DNA of 64,000 nt from Limnohabitans curvus. Lineage in GTDB: Bacteria; Pseudomonadota; Gammaproteobacteria; Burkholderiales; Burkholderiaceae_C. The stretch covers positions 2,666,001 through 2,730,000 of the forward strand of contig NZ_NESP01000001.1 of the NCBI RefSeq assembly GCF_003063475.1, in the 5' to 3' direction. Below the pieces are notes generated by a model that had not been told where the DNA came from, made no database searches, and saw nothing but the letters and a program-made list of their open reading frames with translations. The translations under genes were made by a program, and so were the position numbers. How positions within the stretch are numbered: the first letter of the stretch is position 1; each line of letters opens with the position of its first letter. Below are positions 8,520-17,631 of this stretch, piece after piece.

Positions 8520-10595
8520 TTAGGCCATGCCTTGGTGACGCAGCAACGCATCGAGCTGAGGCTCACGGCCACGGAAGGCTTTGAACGAGTCCATGGCCGG
8601 GCGGCTGCCACCCGCTTCCAGAATCGCTTCGCGGTAGCGGCGGCCTGTCTCAAGGCTGGGCTCGCCGTCTGCACCTGCGGTTTCTTCAAACGCGGCGTAG
8701 GCATCGGCGCTCAGCACCTCGGCCCATTTGTAGCTGTAGTAACCGGCTGCGTAGCCGCCTGCAAAGATGTGGCTGAAGGTGTGCAGCGTGCGGCCCCATG
8801 CGGGGCTTTGCAACACGGCCACTTCGGCGCGCACATCGCGCAGCACTTTCATGAAGTCTTGCGCTTTGTCGCCGTCGGTGTGCAGCAGCATGTCGACCAG
8901 CGAGAACTCAATTTGACGCAGCGTTTGCAAACCGCTCTGGAAGTTTTTGGCGGCCAGCATCTTGTCGAACAGTGCGCGTGGCAACGGTTCACCCGTATCC
9001 ACATGCGCGGTCATGTGGCGCAGCACGGGCCACTCCCAACAGAAGTTTTCCATGAATTGGCTGGGCAGCTCCACCGCATCCCACTCCACGCCGCTGATGC
9101 CAGACACATCGCGCTCGTTCACTTGCGTGAGCATGTGGTGCAAGCCGTGGCCGCATTCGTGGAAGAGGGTGATCACGTCGTCATGCGTCAGCAGCGGGGG
9201 CTTGTTGCCCACGGCTTCGGCGAAGTTGCACACGAGGTGCGCCACAGGCGTTTGCAACGCGCCTGTGTCGGGGCGCAACCAGCGGGCGCGCACATCGTCC
9301 ATCCACGCGCCACCGCGTTTGCCTGCGCGCGCACCGGGGTCGAGGTAGAACTGGCCGACCAGCACAGGTGGCAAGCCGCGTGCGCGGGTTGCTTCGGTAT
9401 GGCGTTCGATGCGATAGAACTCCACCGCTGGGTGCCACACCGGCGCGTCGTCGCGGCGAATGCTCACCTCAAACAAGGTTTCCACAATTTTGAACAAGCC
9501 GGCCAACACTTTGGGCGCGGTGAAGTACGGTTTGACTTCTTGCTCGCTGAAGGCGTAGCGCGCTTCTTTGAGTTTTTCGCCGATGTATGGCCAGTCCCAC
9601 GGTTGTGGGTCTTGCAGGTTCAAGTGTTCAGCGGCAAAGTCGCGCATCTCGGCCACGTCTTTTTCGGCGTAGGGGCGGGCGCGTTTGGCGAGGTCGCGCA
9701 AGAAGGCCATCACTTCGGCGGGCGATTGCGCCATCTTGGTGGCCAGCGACACCTCGGCGTAGTTGGCGTAGCCCAAGAGCTGCGCTTCTTCTTGGCGCAG
9801 GGCCAAGATTTCTTTCACCCATGGGGTGTTGTCTTGTTCGGCTTTGCCGGCCTGGACGGCTTCGGATTGGTCAGACGCGCGTGTGGCGTACGCGCGGTAC
9901 AGCTTTTCACGCAGGGCCGAGCTGTGGGCGAACTGCATGATGGGCAGGTAGCACGGCATTTTCAAATTCAACTTGTGGCCAGCCACGCCATCCTTCTCAG
10001 CGGCAGCGCGGGTGGTTTGCACCACGTCGTCTGGCACACCGGCCAAATCTTCGGCGGTGACGATGGTCGACCATTGGTCGGTGGCGTCCAGCACGTTTTC
10101 GCTGAACTTTTGGCTCACATCGGCCATGCGCTCTTGAATGGCGGCAAAGCGTTCTTTGGGCGCACCCACCAGCTCCGCGCCAGAGAGCACAAAGTTGCGC
10201 ATGGCGTTGTCGTGTGCTTGGCGTTGTTCGGCGTTCAAGCTGGCCAAAGGAATGGCTTTGTATTTGGCGTACAAGCGCTCGTCTGCCCCGAGGCGTGTGT
10301 AGAACTCGGTCACGCGCGGCAGCGCTTCGGTGTAGGCCGCACGCAGCTCAGGCGTGTCGGCGACGGAATGCAGATGGTTCACGGCACCCCAGGCGCGGCT
10401 GAGTTTTTCGGTGGCCACATCCAGCACCGACGCAATCGCTTTCCAGTCAGCGGGGAAGTCTGCTGCCGTGACTTTTTCTAACGCGGCATCGGCTGCTGGC
10501 AAAAGCTCGTCAAGAGCGAGTGTGATGTGCGCGGGTTGGATGGCATCGAACAGAGGGTGATTCGAAAAGTCGAGAAGCGGATTGTTCAATGACAT
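8520..10595 (-). CDS. prlC: M3 family oligopeptidase A
   Basis: A 691-residue cytosolic zinc metallopeptidase. The M3 signature FHECGHGLHHM places HExxH at residues 479-483, followed by SGVEWDAVELPSQFMENFCWE, which supplies the third zinc ligand (Glu). The N-terminal region (LDFSNHPLFDAIQPAHITLALDELL) and the C-terminal FSHIFAGGYAAGYYSYKWAEVLSADAYAAF block match oligopeptidase A, which degrades peptides including cleaved signal peptides. Length equals the family norm. It is convergent with the SDR gene, with 15 bases between the stop codons. An open frame of about 650 codons on the opposite strand is an artefact of codon composition. Confidence 0.95.
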   Translation of the reverse strand: MSLNNPLLDFSNHPLFDAIQPAHITLALDELLPAADAALEKVTAADFPADWKAIASVLDVATEKLSRAWGAVNHLHSVADTPELRAAYTEALPRVTEFYTRLGADERLYAKYKAIPLASLNAEQRQAHDNAMRNFVLSGAELVGAPKERFAAIQERMADVSQKFSENVLDATDQWSTIVTAEDLAGVPDDVVQTTRAAAEKDGVAGHKLNLKMPCYLPIMQFAHSSALREKLYRAYATRASDQSEAVQAGKAEQDNTPWVKEILALRQEEAQLLGYANYAEVSLATKMAQSPAEVMAFLRDLAKRARPYAEKDVAEMRDFAAEHLNLQDPQPWDWPYIGEKLKEARYAFSEQEVKPYFTAPKVLAGLFKIVETLFEVSIRRDDAPVWHPAVEFYRIERHTEATRARGLPPVLVGQFYLDPGARAGKRGGAWMDDVRARWLRPDTGALQTPVAHLVCNFAEAVGNKPPLLTHDDVITLFHECGHGLHHMLTQVNERDVSGISGVEWDAVELPSQFMENFCWEWPVLRHMTAHVDTGEPLPRALFDKMLAAKNFQSGLQTLRQIEFSLVDMLLHTDGDKAQDFMKVLRDVRAEVAVLQSPAWGRTLHTFSHIFAGGYAAGYYSYKWAEVLSADAYAAFEETAGADGEPSLETGRRYREAILEAGGSRPAMDSFKAFRGREPQLDALLRHQGMA

Positions 10596-10664
10596 GCAAA
10601 ACTTTCAAAAATAGATGGCCGCTCAGCTTTGCAGAGCGAATGCCCTCGCAACAAATGCAAAAGC

Positions 10665-11525
10665 TCAATGCTTCTCAGATAAGGCGCGTTGCGCCGATTC
10701 CAAGGTGTTAACCAAAAGCATCGTAATGGTCATCGGCCCAACCCCACCCGGCACAGGGGTGATGTAGCCGGCCACTTCTTTCACACCGTCAAAGTCCACA
10801 TCGCCGCAGAGCTTACCTTCGTCGTTGCGGTTCATGCCCACGTCGAGCACCACAGCGCCGGGCTTGACCATGTCAGCGGTCAGCACATTGCGCTTGCCCA
10901 CGGCAGCCACGATCACATCGGCTTGCAGCGTGAGGGCTTTGAGGTTTTGCGTGCGCGAGTGCGCCACCGTCACGGTGGCGTCTTTTTGCAGCAGCATGAG
11001 CGCCATGGGCTTGCCCACGATGTTGCTGCGGCCAATCACCACGGCGTGTTTGCCTTTCAGGTCGTAACCAATGCTCTCGAGCATCTTCATGCAGCCATAA
11101 GGCGTGCAAGGCCAAAAGCCGGGCATGCCGGTCATCAAGGCCCCGGCGCTGGCGATGTGAAAACCGTCCACGTCTTTGGCCGGGCTGATGGCTTCGATCA
11201 CTTTTTGCGCGTCGATGTGGGCAGGCAAGGGCAGTTGCACCAAGATGCCGTGAATGGCGGGGTCGTTGTTGAGGGCTTCCACGCGGGCCAACAAGTCGGC
11301 CTCGGTCATGTCGGCCTCGTATTTTTCGAGCACCGAGTGCAGACCTGCGTCTTCGCAGGCCTTGACCTTGTTGCGCACATACACCTGACTGGCTGGGTTG
11401 TCGCCCACCAACACCACCGCCAAACCTGGGGTCAGGCCCTTGGCTTTGAGCGCGGCTGTGTCAGCAGCGACCTGGGTGCGGAGTTGTTTGGAGAGGGCGT
11501 TGCCGTCAATGAGTTGTGCAGTCAT
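10665..11525 (-). CDS. folD: bifunctional methylenetetrahydrofolate dehydrogenase/cyclohydrolase
   Basis: A 286-residue enzyme converting 5,10-methylene-THF to 10-formyl-THF in two steps with NADP. Seen motifs are [14 protein letters not shown] with the catalytic Lys, [21 protein letters not shown], the dinucleotide-binding [14 protein letters not shown], and the C-terminal [18 protein letters not shown] signature. Full length and normal. It lies about 70 bases downstream of nothing on its strand except the terminator of the kinase operon, so it has its own promoter in 11526-11556. Confidence 0.96.
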   Translation of the reverse strand: MTAQLIDGNALSKQLRTQVAADTAALKAKGLTPGLAVVLVGDNPASQVYVRNKVKACEDAGLHSVLEKYEADMTEADLLARVEALNNDPAIHGILVQLPLPAHIDAQKVIEAISPAKDVDGFHIASAGALMTGMPGFWPCTPYGCMKMLESIGYDLKGKHAVVIGRSNIVGKPMALMLLQKDATVTVAHSRTQNLKALTLQADVIVAAVGKRNVLTADMVKPGAVVLDVGMNRNDEGKLCGDVDFDGVKEVAGYITPVPGGVGPMTITMLLVNTLESAQRALSEKH

Positions 11526-11556
11526 GGTCTTGTGTATACAGAGGAGAAGTTGAATT

Positions 11557-11582
11557 GAAAACGCCCGTGTGACACGGGCGTT
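11557..11582 (-). terminator. rho-independent terminator of the two-component operon
   Basis: AACGCCCGTG, TGA and CACGGGCGTT form a perfect 10-bp hairpin. Read on the minus strand it is followed by TTTTC. It begins 28 bases after the stop codon of the response-regulator gene. Confidence 0.8.
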
Positions 11583-11609
11583 AAAGGGGTTGGCAAACGT
11601 GCGGCCTGA

Positions 11610-12236
11610 TTAGGCTTTGGCTGCGTTTTGTCCGAGTGCGGTTTTCAGCAAGTCAGCCACGGTGTTGGCGTTGAGCTTTTCCATGATGTTGGCGCGGTGC
11701 GCTTCCACGGTTTTGATGCTGATGCCCAAGTCGTCTGCAATTTGCTTATTCAAACGACCGGCCACGATGCGCTCCAACACTTGGGCTTCGCGGGTGGTGA
11801 GCTTCGCCATCAGCGCGTCGCGGCTGGCGGCTTGTTGGTAGTCGGCAAACGACTCAGTGGCTTGGGCCAACATGCGTTCCACCAAGGTCACCAAAGCGGT
11901 TTCGTCAAAGGGCTTTTGGATGAAATCCATCGCGCCTTTTTTCATGGTGTCCACGGCCATGGGCACATCGCCGTGGCCGGTGATGAACACGATAGGCAAC
12001 GGCGATTTACGTTCGACCAAGCGGTCTTGCAGTTCGAGGCCTGTCATGCCACCCATGCGGATGTCAACGATCAAACAAGCCACTTCACGTGGGTCATAGC
12101 GGCTGAGAAATGTTTCGGCTGAATCAAAGCAACGAACGCGGTAGTCCTTGCCCTCTAACAACCATTGCAACGAGTCGCGAACGGCCTCGTCGTCGTCCAC
12201 AACGTAGACCGTACCTTTTTTGGGAATCAAGCTCAT
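11610..12236 (-). CDS. FixJ-type response regulator (REC + LuxR HTH)
   Basis: A 208-residue regulator. The receiver domain at residues 8-120 has the acidic cluster VVDDDE, phospho-acceptor Asp58 in LIVDIRMGGMTG and the conserved Lys in FIQKPFDE. A Q-linker-like segment follows, then a LuxR/FixJ helix-turn-helix at about 140-200 (LTTREAQVLERIVAGRLNKQIADDLGISIKTVEAHRANIMEKL). It is downstream of the sensor kinase gene by 16 bases and ends at a terminator. The ATG at 12236 is used because it gives the normal receiver N-terminus; an upstream ATG lies inside the kinase gene. Since the operon is divergent from aceE-aceF-lpdA, control of pyruvate dehydrogenase is a reasonable but untested inference. 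Confidence 0.92.
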   Translation of the reverse strand: MSLIPKKGTVYVVDDDEAVRDSLQWLLEGKDYRVRCFDSAETFLSRYDPREVACLIVDIRMGGMTGLELQDRLVERKSPLPIVFITGHGDVPMAVDTMKKGAMDFIQKPFDETALVTLVERMLAQATESFADYQQAASRDALMAKLTTREAQVLERIVAGRLNKQIADDLGISIKTVEAHRANIMEKLNANTVADLLKTALGQNAAKA

Positions 12237-12252
12237 CAAAAAAACTCCAACC

Positions 12253-14760
12253 TTATCGGACCGGTATCCAGAAGGAAAAGCGGCAGCCCGTGATATCTGC
12301 ACCATTGTAGAGGTTCTCCGCTTTCATCCGCCCTTGGTGGGATTCGACGATAGAACGGCACAAATTCAGGCCAATCCCCATGCCTTCAGACTTGGTGGAG
12401 AAGAAGGCTTCGAACAAACGCTCCATCACCTCGGGCGGCAAACCGCGCCCCGTGTCGGTGACTGAAAACTCAACCACGGCTTGGCCTTCTTCGTTGCGCG
12501 GCAAGACTTTGAGTTCCACATCACGTTGCGTCAGCGGGCGTTGGGCCAGGTCAATTGACTCGGCCGCATTGCGCATCAAATTCACGAGAACTTGCTCAAT
12601 CAAGATGGGATCCACGTTGACGGCGGGCAGTCGTGCTGCAAGCACTTGGGTCAGGCGTACTTGGCGGCGGCGCATTTCAATGCCTGCCAATTCCACGGCT
12701 TCGCCAACCATGGCCGTCACATCGGAGGGGGTGCGGTTGGGTTCGCTGCGCTTCACAAACGTACGAATGCGTTGAATGATTTGCCCTGCGCGCTGTGCTT
12801 GGTGCGCGGTTTTTTCCAGTGCTTTGAGCAATTCTTCTTCGCTCAAGTTGTTGGCTTTGATGCGAGACACCATGCCGCTGCAGTAGTTGTTGATGGCGGT
12901 TAGCGGCTGGTTGAGCTCGTGTGCCACGCTAGACGCCATCTCGCCCATGGTGATGAGACGGCTGGCTGACTGTGCGCGTTCAGCTTGCATTTGCGCTTGC
13001 TCTTCAGCTTGGCGACGTGGCGTGATGTCTGACGCAATCACCATTTGCGCCAAGCGGCCATCCACCCAGTTGAGGTAACGCGAGCGCACTTCAAGCCATT
13101 TGCCTAACTCGGGCAGAAAAATTTCAGCGTTCTCCGCTTTGGTCTCGGTGAAGCCTTCTGTGGGCAAGCCCATCAAACCATCGTCTTGGTCTTGGCTGTC
13201 GTCGTCCGATGCGGTGGATGCACTGAGTGTGCGCGGTTGACCCGCTTGTGTGACTAGGCTCAAGTGCCCCTGCGTGGTGGTGGCAAACCATTGGCGATAC
13301 AGCTTGTTGGCAAACAGCAACTCTTTGCTGCCCAACGGTGCGACGGACACAGAGGCGTCCAAACCCTCAAGCACCGTGGTGAAGCGGTCATGTGCAGCCG
13401 AGAGTTGCTCGCGCACACGGTTGGGCTCGGTGATGTCAGTCATCGAGGTCATCCAGCCCGTTTGCTGACCGCGTGCATCGACCAAAGGTGACACATACAA
13501 ACGTGCATCAAAGACTTCGCCGCTTTTGCGCTTCACGCGCACTTGAAAACCGCTGGCCGTGGTGTCACCTTGCAGCTCTTGTGTGAGTTTTTGTTCCAGC
13601 GTCTCACGGTCTTCTTCAGGCCAGTAAGGGAAGGGGGGGACACGCCCCACCAGTTCGTCCTCGGTCCAGCCTGTCATTTGGCAAAACGCAGCGTTCACAT
13701 AGGTGATGCGGCCTTTGAGGTCCATGGCGCGCATGCCTGTGAGGATGGAGTTTTCCATCGCGCGGCGAAAGTTGGTCTCGGCCACCAAGGCCTGCTGCGC
13801 TTGTACGCGGCGTCGGGTGTGGCGCCACGTGCCAATCAGCATCCAAGCGGTCATGGCGCTGAGCACGGCGACCAACCAAAACACGCCGTTGCCAATCAAG
13901 CCTTGCGAGGTGCGATAGGCCTGCGCATGCAGCGACAGCGCATACCCCACGGGGGTGATGGGCACTTCGTATTCGTTGGTTTGGAACAACCAAGGCAGCA
14001 CCTCGGTCACTTTGGGGCGAGCTTTGTTGGCTTGACCGGCGAGCACGTTGTTGTTCACGTCTCGTAACGACACGGCATAGCGGTTGGCTATTTCGTTGGG
14101 CACGGCAAAACGCAACATACCGTCCATCGTGTATTCGGCCACCAACACGCCTTCAAATTTGTTGTGCGAGACGATGGGAACTTGCAGCTGCAGGTGCGTG
14201 TAGGGCGCTGCATTGGCGCGTTTTTCGATGATGGGTTGCGAGTAAACAGGTTGCTGCAAGTCACGCGCTAAATGGAAGGTGTTGAGCGTTTCGGTATGCG
14301 TGACGAGATTGCCCGTCAGAAAACTCATGGTCGAGTTGTTGCTGGCACTGGCATAAGACGCATGCACGTGTTGACGTGCGTTGAGCCACGTCAAACTAGC
14401 CAGCTCTGGACTTTGGTTTAACAGAGTTTGGGCTTCGCCAGAAAAAGCTTTGCTATCGGTTTCCCTGTTGGCAATGTCACGCGCCATGCGCATGATTTGT
14501 TCTTGTTTGTCCAGTAAGCGTAAGCGCAGGCGTTGTTGGGCGTACTCCACGTCACGCCGCACGACCTCTTGTTCGCGCACGATTTCTTCGTATCGCAAGT
14601 ACCAAAACGCCGTCGTGATCGCTGCCATGAACAGCACTACGGCAGCCAGGGGTGCGATGAACGCGAAGCGGTCTTGTCGGTTGGGTGTTTGCTGACGCCA
14701 CCAATGGCGCCAGCGGACGATCAGTTGCTTGAAAGGAGATGTGGGCAATGTTTTTGACAT
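12253..14760 (-). CDS. PAS-domain sensor histidine kinase
   Basis: An 835-residue membrane kinase. TM1 at about residues 32-54 and TM2 at about 300-322 enclose a large periplasmic sensor region of Cache-like size. Two PAS-like domains follow in the cytoplasm (the first begins near MENSILTGMRAMDLKGRITYVNAAFCQMTGW). The HisKA segment MGEMASSVAHELNQPLTAIN has phospho-acceptor His614. The HATPase domain has N box NLMRNAAESID and DTGRGLPP, with FFSTKSEGMGIGL. The HELNQPLTAI type is shared with FixL- and DctB-like kinases. The ATG at 14760 gives a short basic N-terminus before TM1. It is the first gene of the operon with the FixJ-type regulator. The ligand is unknown; a small carboxylate is plausible given DctB-like topology and the aceE neighbour. 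Confidence 0.92.
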   Translation of the reverse strand: MSKTLPTSPFKQLIVRWRHWWRQQTPNRQDRFAFIAPLAAVVLFMAAITTAFWYLRYEEIVREQEVVRRDVEYAQQRLRLRLLDKQEQIMRMARDIANRETDSKAFSGEAQTLLNQSPELASLTWLNARQHVHASYASASNNSTMSFLTGNLVTHTETLNTFHLARDLQQPVYSQPIIEKRANAAPYTHLQLQVPIVSHNKFEGVLVAEYTMDGMLRFAVPNEIANRYAVSLRDVNNNVLAGQANKARPKVTEVLPWLFQTNEYEVPITPVGYALSLHAQAYRTSQGLIGNGVFWLVAVLSAMTAWMLIGTWRHTRRRVQAQQALVAETNFRRAMENSILTGMRAMDLKGRITYVNAAFCQMTGWTEDELVGRVPPFPYWPEEDRETLEQKLTQELQGDTTASGFQVRVKRKSGEVFDARLYVSPLVDARGQQTGWMTSMTDITEPNRVREQLSAAHDRFTTVLEGLDASVSVAPLGSKELLFANKLYRQWFATTTQGHLSLVTQAGQPRTLSASTASDDDSQDQDDGLMGLPTEGFTETKAENAEIFLPELGKWLEVRSRYLNWVDGRLAQMVIASDITPRRQAEEQAQMQAERAQSASRLITMGEMASSVAHELNQPLTAINNYCSGMVSRIKANNLSEEELLKALEKTAHQAQRAGQIIQRIRTFVKRSEPNRTPSDVTAMVGEAVELAGIEMRRRQVRLTQVLAARLPAVNVDPILIEQVLVNLMRNAAESIDLAQRPLTQRDVELKVLPRNEEGQAVVEFSVTDTGRGLPPEVMERLFEAFFSTKSEGMGIGLNLCRSIVESHQGRMKAENLYNGADITGCRFSFWIPVR

Positions 14761-14913
14761 GTGTGGTGAGTTTATGTCTGCCTTGAAAAGCACCTTTCAG
14801 GTAATTATTGAATTTCATAATAAGAAATCAATAGTCGCTATTTGAAATTTATGGAATTTGTGAGAAACTATTTACATTCGAGCCAAAACAAGTGCAACAC
14901 AGAGGAGACAAGC
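14761..14913. promoter_or_regulatory. divergent kinase/aceE intergenic region with AT-rich repeats
   Basis: This 153-base region separates the divergent kinase and aceE starts and is strikingly AT-rich. It holds a direct repeat TTGAATTTCATAA (14808-14820) and TTGAAATTTATGG (14842-14854), with a weaker third copy at 14852-14864. It also holds an inverted repeat ATTGA-a-TTTC (14806-14815) and GAAATCAAT (14824-14832). These could be binding sites for the neighbouring response regulator. AGAGGAG at 14901-14907 is the aceE Shine-Dalgarno. No clean sigma-70 promoter was identified. Confidence 0.4.
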
Positions 14914-17613
14914 ATGTCAGCACAACCGAACGATCCACGTAACGATGTGGACAGCCAAGAAACGCGTGAGTGGATGGACGCTTTGTCCGCCGTCATCAAC
15001 GCAGAGGGCCCAGAGCGCGCCCACTTTTTGTTAGAGCAACTGCTCGAACATGCCCGCGAGAGCAGCATCGACATGCCGTTCTCTGCCAACACCGGTTACG
15101 TCAACACGATCGAACCGGACAAAGAAGCACATTGCCCTGGCAACATTGAAATTGAAGAACGTCTGCGCGCTTACATGCGCTGGAACGCGATGGCGATGGT
15201 GGTCAAGGCCAATCGCCACAACCCAGAAGACGGTGGCGACCTCGGTGGTCACATTGGCTCCTTCGCTTCATTGGCCCACATGTTTGGTGCCGGCTTTAAC
15301 CACTTCTGGCACGCTGAAAACGAAAACCACGGTGGCGATTGCTTGTACATCCAAGGTCACGTGTCACCCGGCGTTTACGCACGTGCTTACCTGGAAGGCC
15401 GTTTGACCGAAGAGCAGTTGCTCAACTTCCGTCAAGAAGTCGATGGCAAAGGTTTGTCCAGCTACCCACACCCCAAACTCATGCCTGAGTTTTGGCAGTT
15501 CCCCACCGTGTCGATGGGCCTCGGCCCATTGATGGCGATTTACCAAGCGCGCTTCTTGAAGTACTTGCACGCACGTGGCATTGCCAACACTGAAAACCGC
15601 AAGGTTTGGGTGTTCTGCGGCGACGGTGAGATGGACGAAGTGGAATCATTGGGCGCGATCGGTTTGGCCGCTCGCGAAAAGCTGGACAACTTGATCTTCG
15701 TGGTCAACTGCAACTTGCAACGTTTGGACGGCCCTGTGCGCGGCAACGGCAAGATCGTGCAAGAACTCGAAGGCGAATTCCGCGGCTCAGGCTGGAACGT
15801 CATCAAGCTCTTGTGGGGCAGCGAGTGGGACAAGCTTTTGGCCCGCGACAAAGACGGCGCACTCCGCAAGATCATGATGGACACCTTGGACGGCGACTAC
15901 CAAGCGTTCAAAGCCAACGACGGCGCCTACGTGCGCAAGCACTTCTTCGGTCGCGATCCACGCACGCTCGAAATGGTCTCGCACATGAGCGACGACGAAA
16001 TCTGGGCTTTGAAGCGCGGTGGCCACGACCCACAAAAGGTGTATGCGGCCTACCACCAAGCTGTGAATACCAAAGACCAGCCGACCGTTTTGTTGATCAA
16101 GACCGTCAAAGGTTTCGGCATGGGCAAAGCGGGCGAAGGCAAGAACAACGTTCACCAAACCAAGAAGCTCACGGATGAAGACATCAAGTACATGCGTGAC
16201 CGCTTCAACATCCCAGTGCCTGACAGCGAATTGGCCAACGTGCCGTTCTACAAGCCTGCGGACGATACCCCCGAAATGCAATACCTGCACGAGCGCCGCA
16301 AGGCCTTGGGCGGCTACTTGCCACACCGTCGCACGAAAGCCGAAGAAACCTTCACCGTGCCGTCGTTGGACATCTTCAAATCGGTGATGGAGCCTACGGC
16401 CGAAGGCCGTGAAATCTCGACCACCCAAGCCTATGTGCGCTTCCTCACGCAGCTTTTGCGTGACCAAGCTTTGGGCCCACGCGTGGTGCCTATCTTGGTG
16501 GACGAAGCCCGTACCTTTGGTATGGAAGGTTTGTTCCGTCAAATCGGTATTTACAACCCAGCAGGTCAAAACTACACACCGGTCGACAAAGACCAGGTCA
16601 TGTACTACAAGGAAGACAAAGCTGGTCAGATCTTGCAAGAAGGCATCAACGAAGCCGGCGGTATGTCCAGCTGGATTGCTGCTGCCACCAGCTACTCGAC
16701 CAGCAATCGCATCATGGTGCCGTTCTACGTGTACTACTCGATGTTTGGTTTCCAACGCATCGGCGATTTGGCCTGGGCTGCTGGCGACATGCAAGCGCGC
16801 GGTTTCTTGTTGGGCGGCACCTCAGGCCGTACCACGTTGAACGGCGAAGGCTTGCAGCACGAAGACGGTCACAGCCACATCATGGCCAACACCATTCCGA
16901 ACTGCGTGTCTTATGACCCGACCTTCGCACACGAAGTCGGCGTCATCTTGCACCACGGTTTGAAGCGCATGGTGGAGAAGCAAGACAACGTCTTCTACTA
17001 CATCACCTTGTTGAACGAAAACTACGCGATGCCTGGCCTCAAGGCTGGCACCGAAGAGCAAATCATCAAAGGCATGTACTTGCTGCAACAAGGCGAGGGC
17101 AAGAAAACTGCACCCCGCGTGAACTTGTTGGGCTCGGGCACCATCCTGCGTGAATCCATGGCTGCGCGCGACTTGCTCGCTGCCGATTGGGGCATTGCTG
17201 CCAACGTGTGGAGCTGCCCAAGCTTCAACGAACTCACACGCGACGGTCAAGACGCTGAGCGTTACAACTTGTTGCACCCCACAGAGACACCCAAGGTGCC
17301 TTTCGTGGCGGCGCAGTTGGACCCTTACGTCGGCCCCGTGGTTGCCTCGACCGACTACATGAAGGCCTATGCCGAACAGATTCGTCCGTTCATTCCTAAA
17401 GGCCGCACCTACAAAGTGTTGGGCACAGACGGTTTCGGTCGCTCTGACTTCCGCAGCAAGCTGCGTGAGCACTTTGAAGTCAACCGCCACTACATCGTGG
17501 TCGCAGCCCTCAAAGCCCTCAGCGAAGAAGGCACCGTGCCAGTGGCACAAGTGGCTGAAGCCATCAAAAAGTACGGCATCAAAGTCGACAAGATCAACCC
17601 GCTGTACGCCTAA
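14914..17613 (+). CDS. aceE: pyruvate dehydrogenase E1 component, homodimeric type
   Basis: An 899-residue thiamine-diphosphate enzyme that decarboxylates pyruvate and acetylates the lipoyl groups of E2. Visible are SFASLAHMFGAGFNHFW, the TPP/Mg motif beginning FCGDGEMDEVESLGAI and ending NCNLQRLDGPVRGN, and DKDQVMYYKEDKAGQILQEGI in the second half. Length is close to E. coli AceE. The ATG at 14914 has AGAGGAG upstream; an in-frame ATG at 14842 would add 24 residues unlike the family and overlap the likely promoter. It is the first gene of aceE-aceF-lpdA; aceF starts 18 bases after the stop. No PdhR-type GntR regulator is adjacent; a two-component pair sits there instead. Confidence 0.97.
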   Translation: MSAQPNDPRNDVDSQETREWMDALSAVINAEGPERAHFLLEQLLEHARESSIDMPFSANTGYVNTIEPDKEAHCPGNIEIEERLRAYMRWNAMAMVVKANRHNPEDGGDLGGHIGSFASLAHMFGAGFNHFWHAENENHGGDCLYIQGHVSPGVYARAYLEGRLTEEQLLNFRQEVDGKGLSSYPHPKLMPEFWQFPTVSMGLGPLMAIYQARFLKYLHARGIANTENRKVWVFCGDGEMDEVESLGAIGLAAREKLDNLIFVVNCNLQRLDGPVRGNGKIVQELEGEFRGSGWNVIKLLWGSEWDKLLARDKDGALRKIMMDTLDGDYQAFKANDGAYVRKHFFGRDPRTLEMVSHMSDDEIWALKRGGHDPQKVYAAYHQAVNTKDQPTVLLIKTVKGFGMGKAGEGKNNVHQTKKLTDEDIKYMRDRFNIPVPDSELANVPFYKPADDTPEMQYLHERRKALGGYLPHRRTKAEETFTVPSLDIFKSVMEPTAEGREISTTQAYVRFLTQLLRDQALGPRVVPILVDEARTFGMEGLFRQIGIYNPAGQNYTPVDKDQVMYYKEDKAGQILQEGINEAGGMSSWIAAATSYSTSNRIMVPFYVYYSMFGFQRIGDLAWAAGDMQARGFLLGGTSGRTTLNGEGLQHEDGHSHIMANTIPNCVSYDPTFAHEVGVILHHGLKRMVEKQDNVFYYITLLNENYAMPGLKAGTEEQIIKGMYLLQQGEGKKTAPRVNLLGSGTILRESMAARDLLAADWGIAANVWSCPSFNELTRDGQDAERYNLLHPTETPKVPFVAAQLDPYVGPVVASTDYMKAYAEQIRPFIPKGRTYKVLGTDGFGRSDFRSKLREHFEVNRHYIVVAALKALSEEGTVPVAQVAEAIKKYGIKVDKINPLYA

Positions 17614-17631
17614 TAATTCGGGAGACACAAC

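Noticed and set aside
8532..10481. An open frame of about 650 codons antisense to oligopeptidase A
   Set aside because: It has no recognisable motif, is rich in His, Val and Gly as expected from the reverse reading of biased codons, and the minus-strand gene is a clear M3 peptidase.
14842..14913. A longer aceE starting at 14842
   Set aside because: The extra 24 residues do not resemble AceE, the region is AT-rich promoter-like DNA, and the ATG at 14914 has a good ribosome site.
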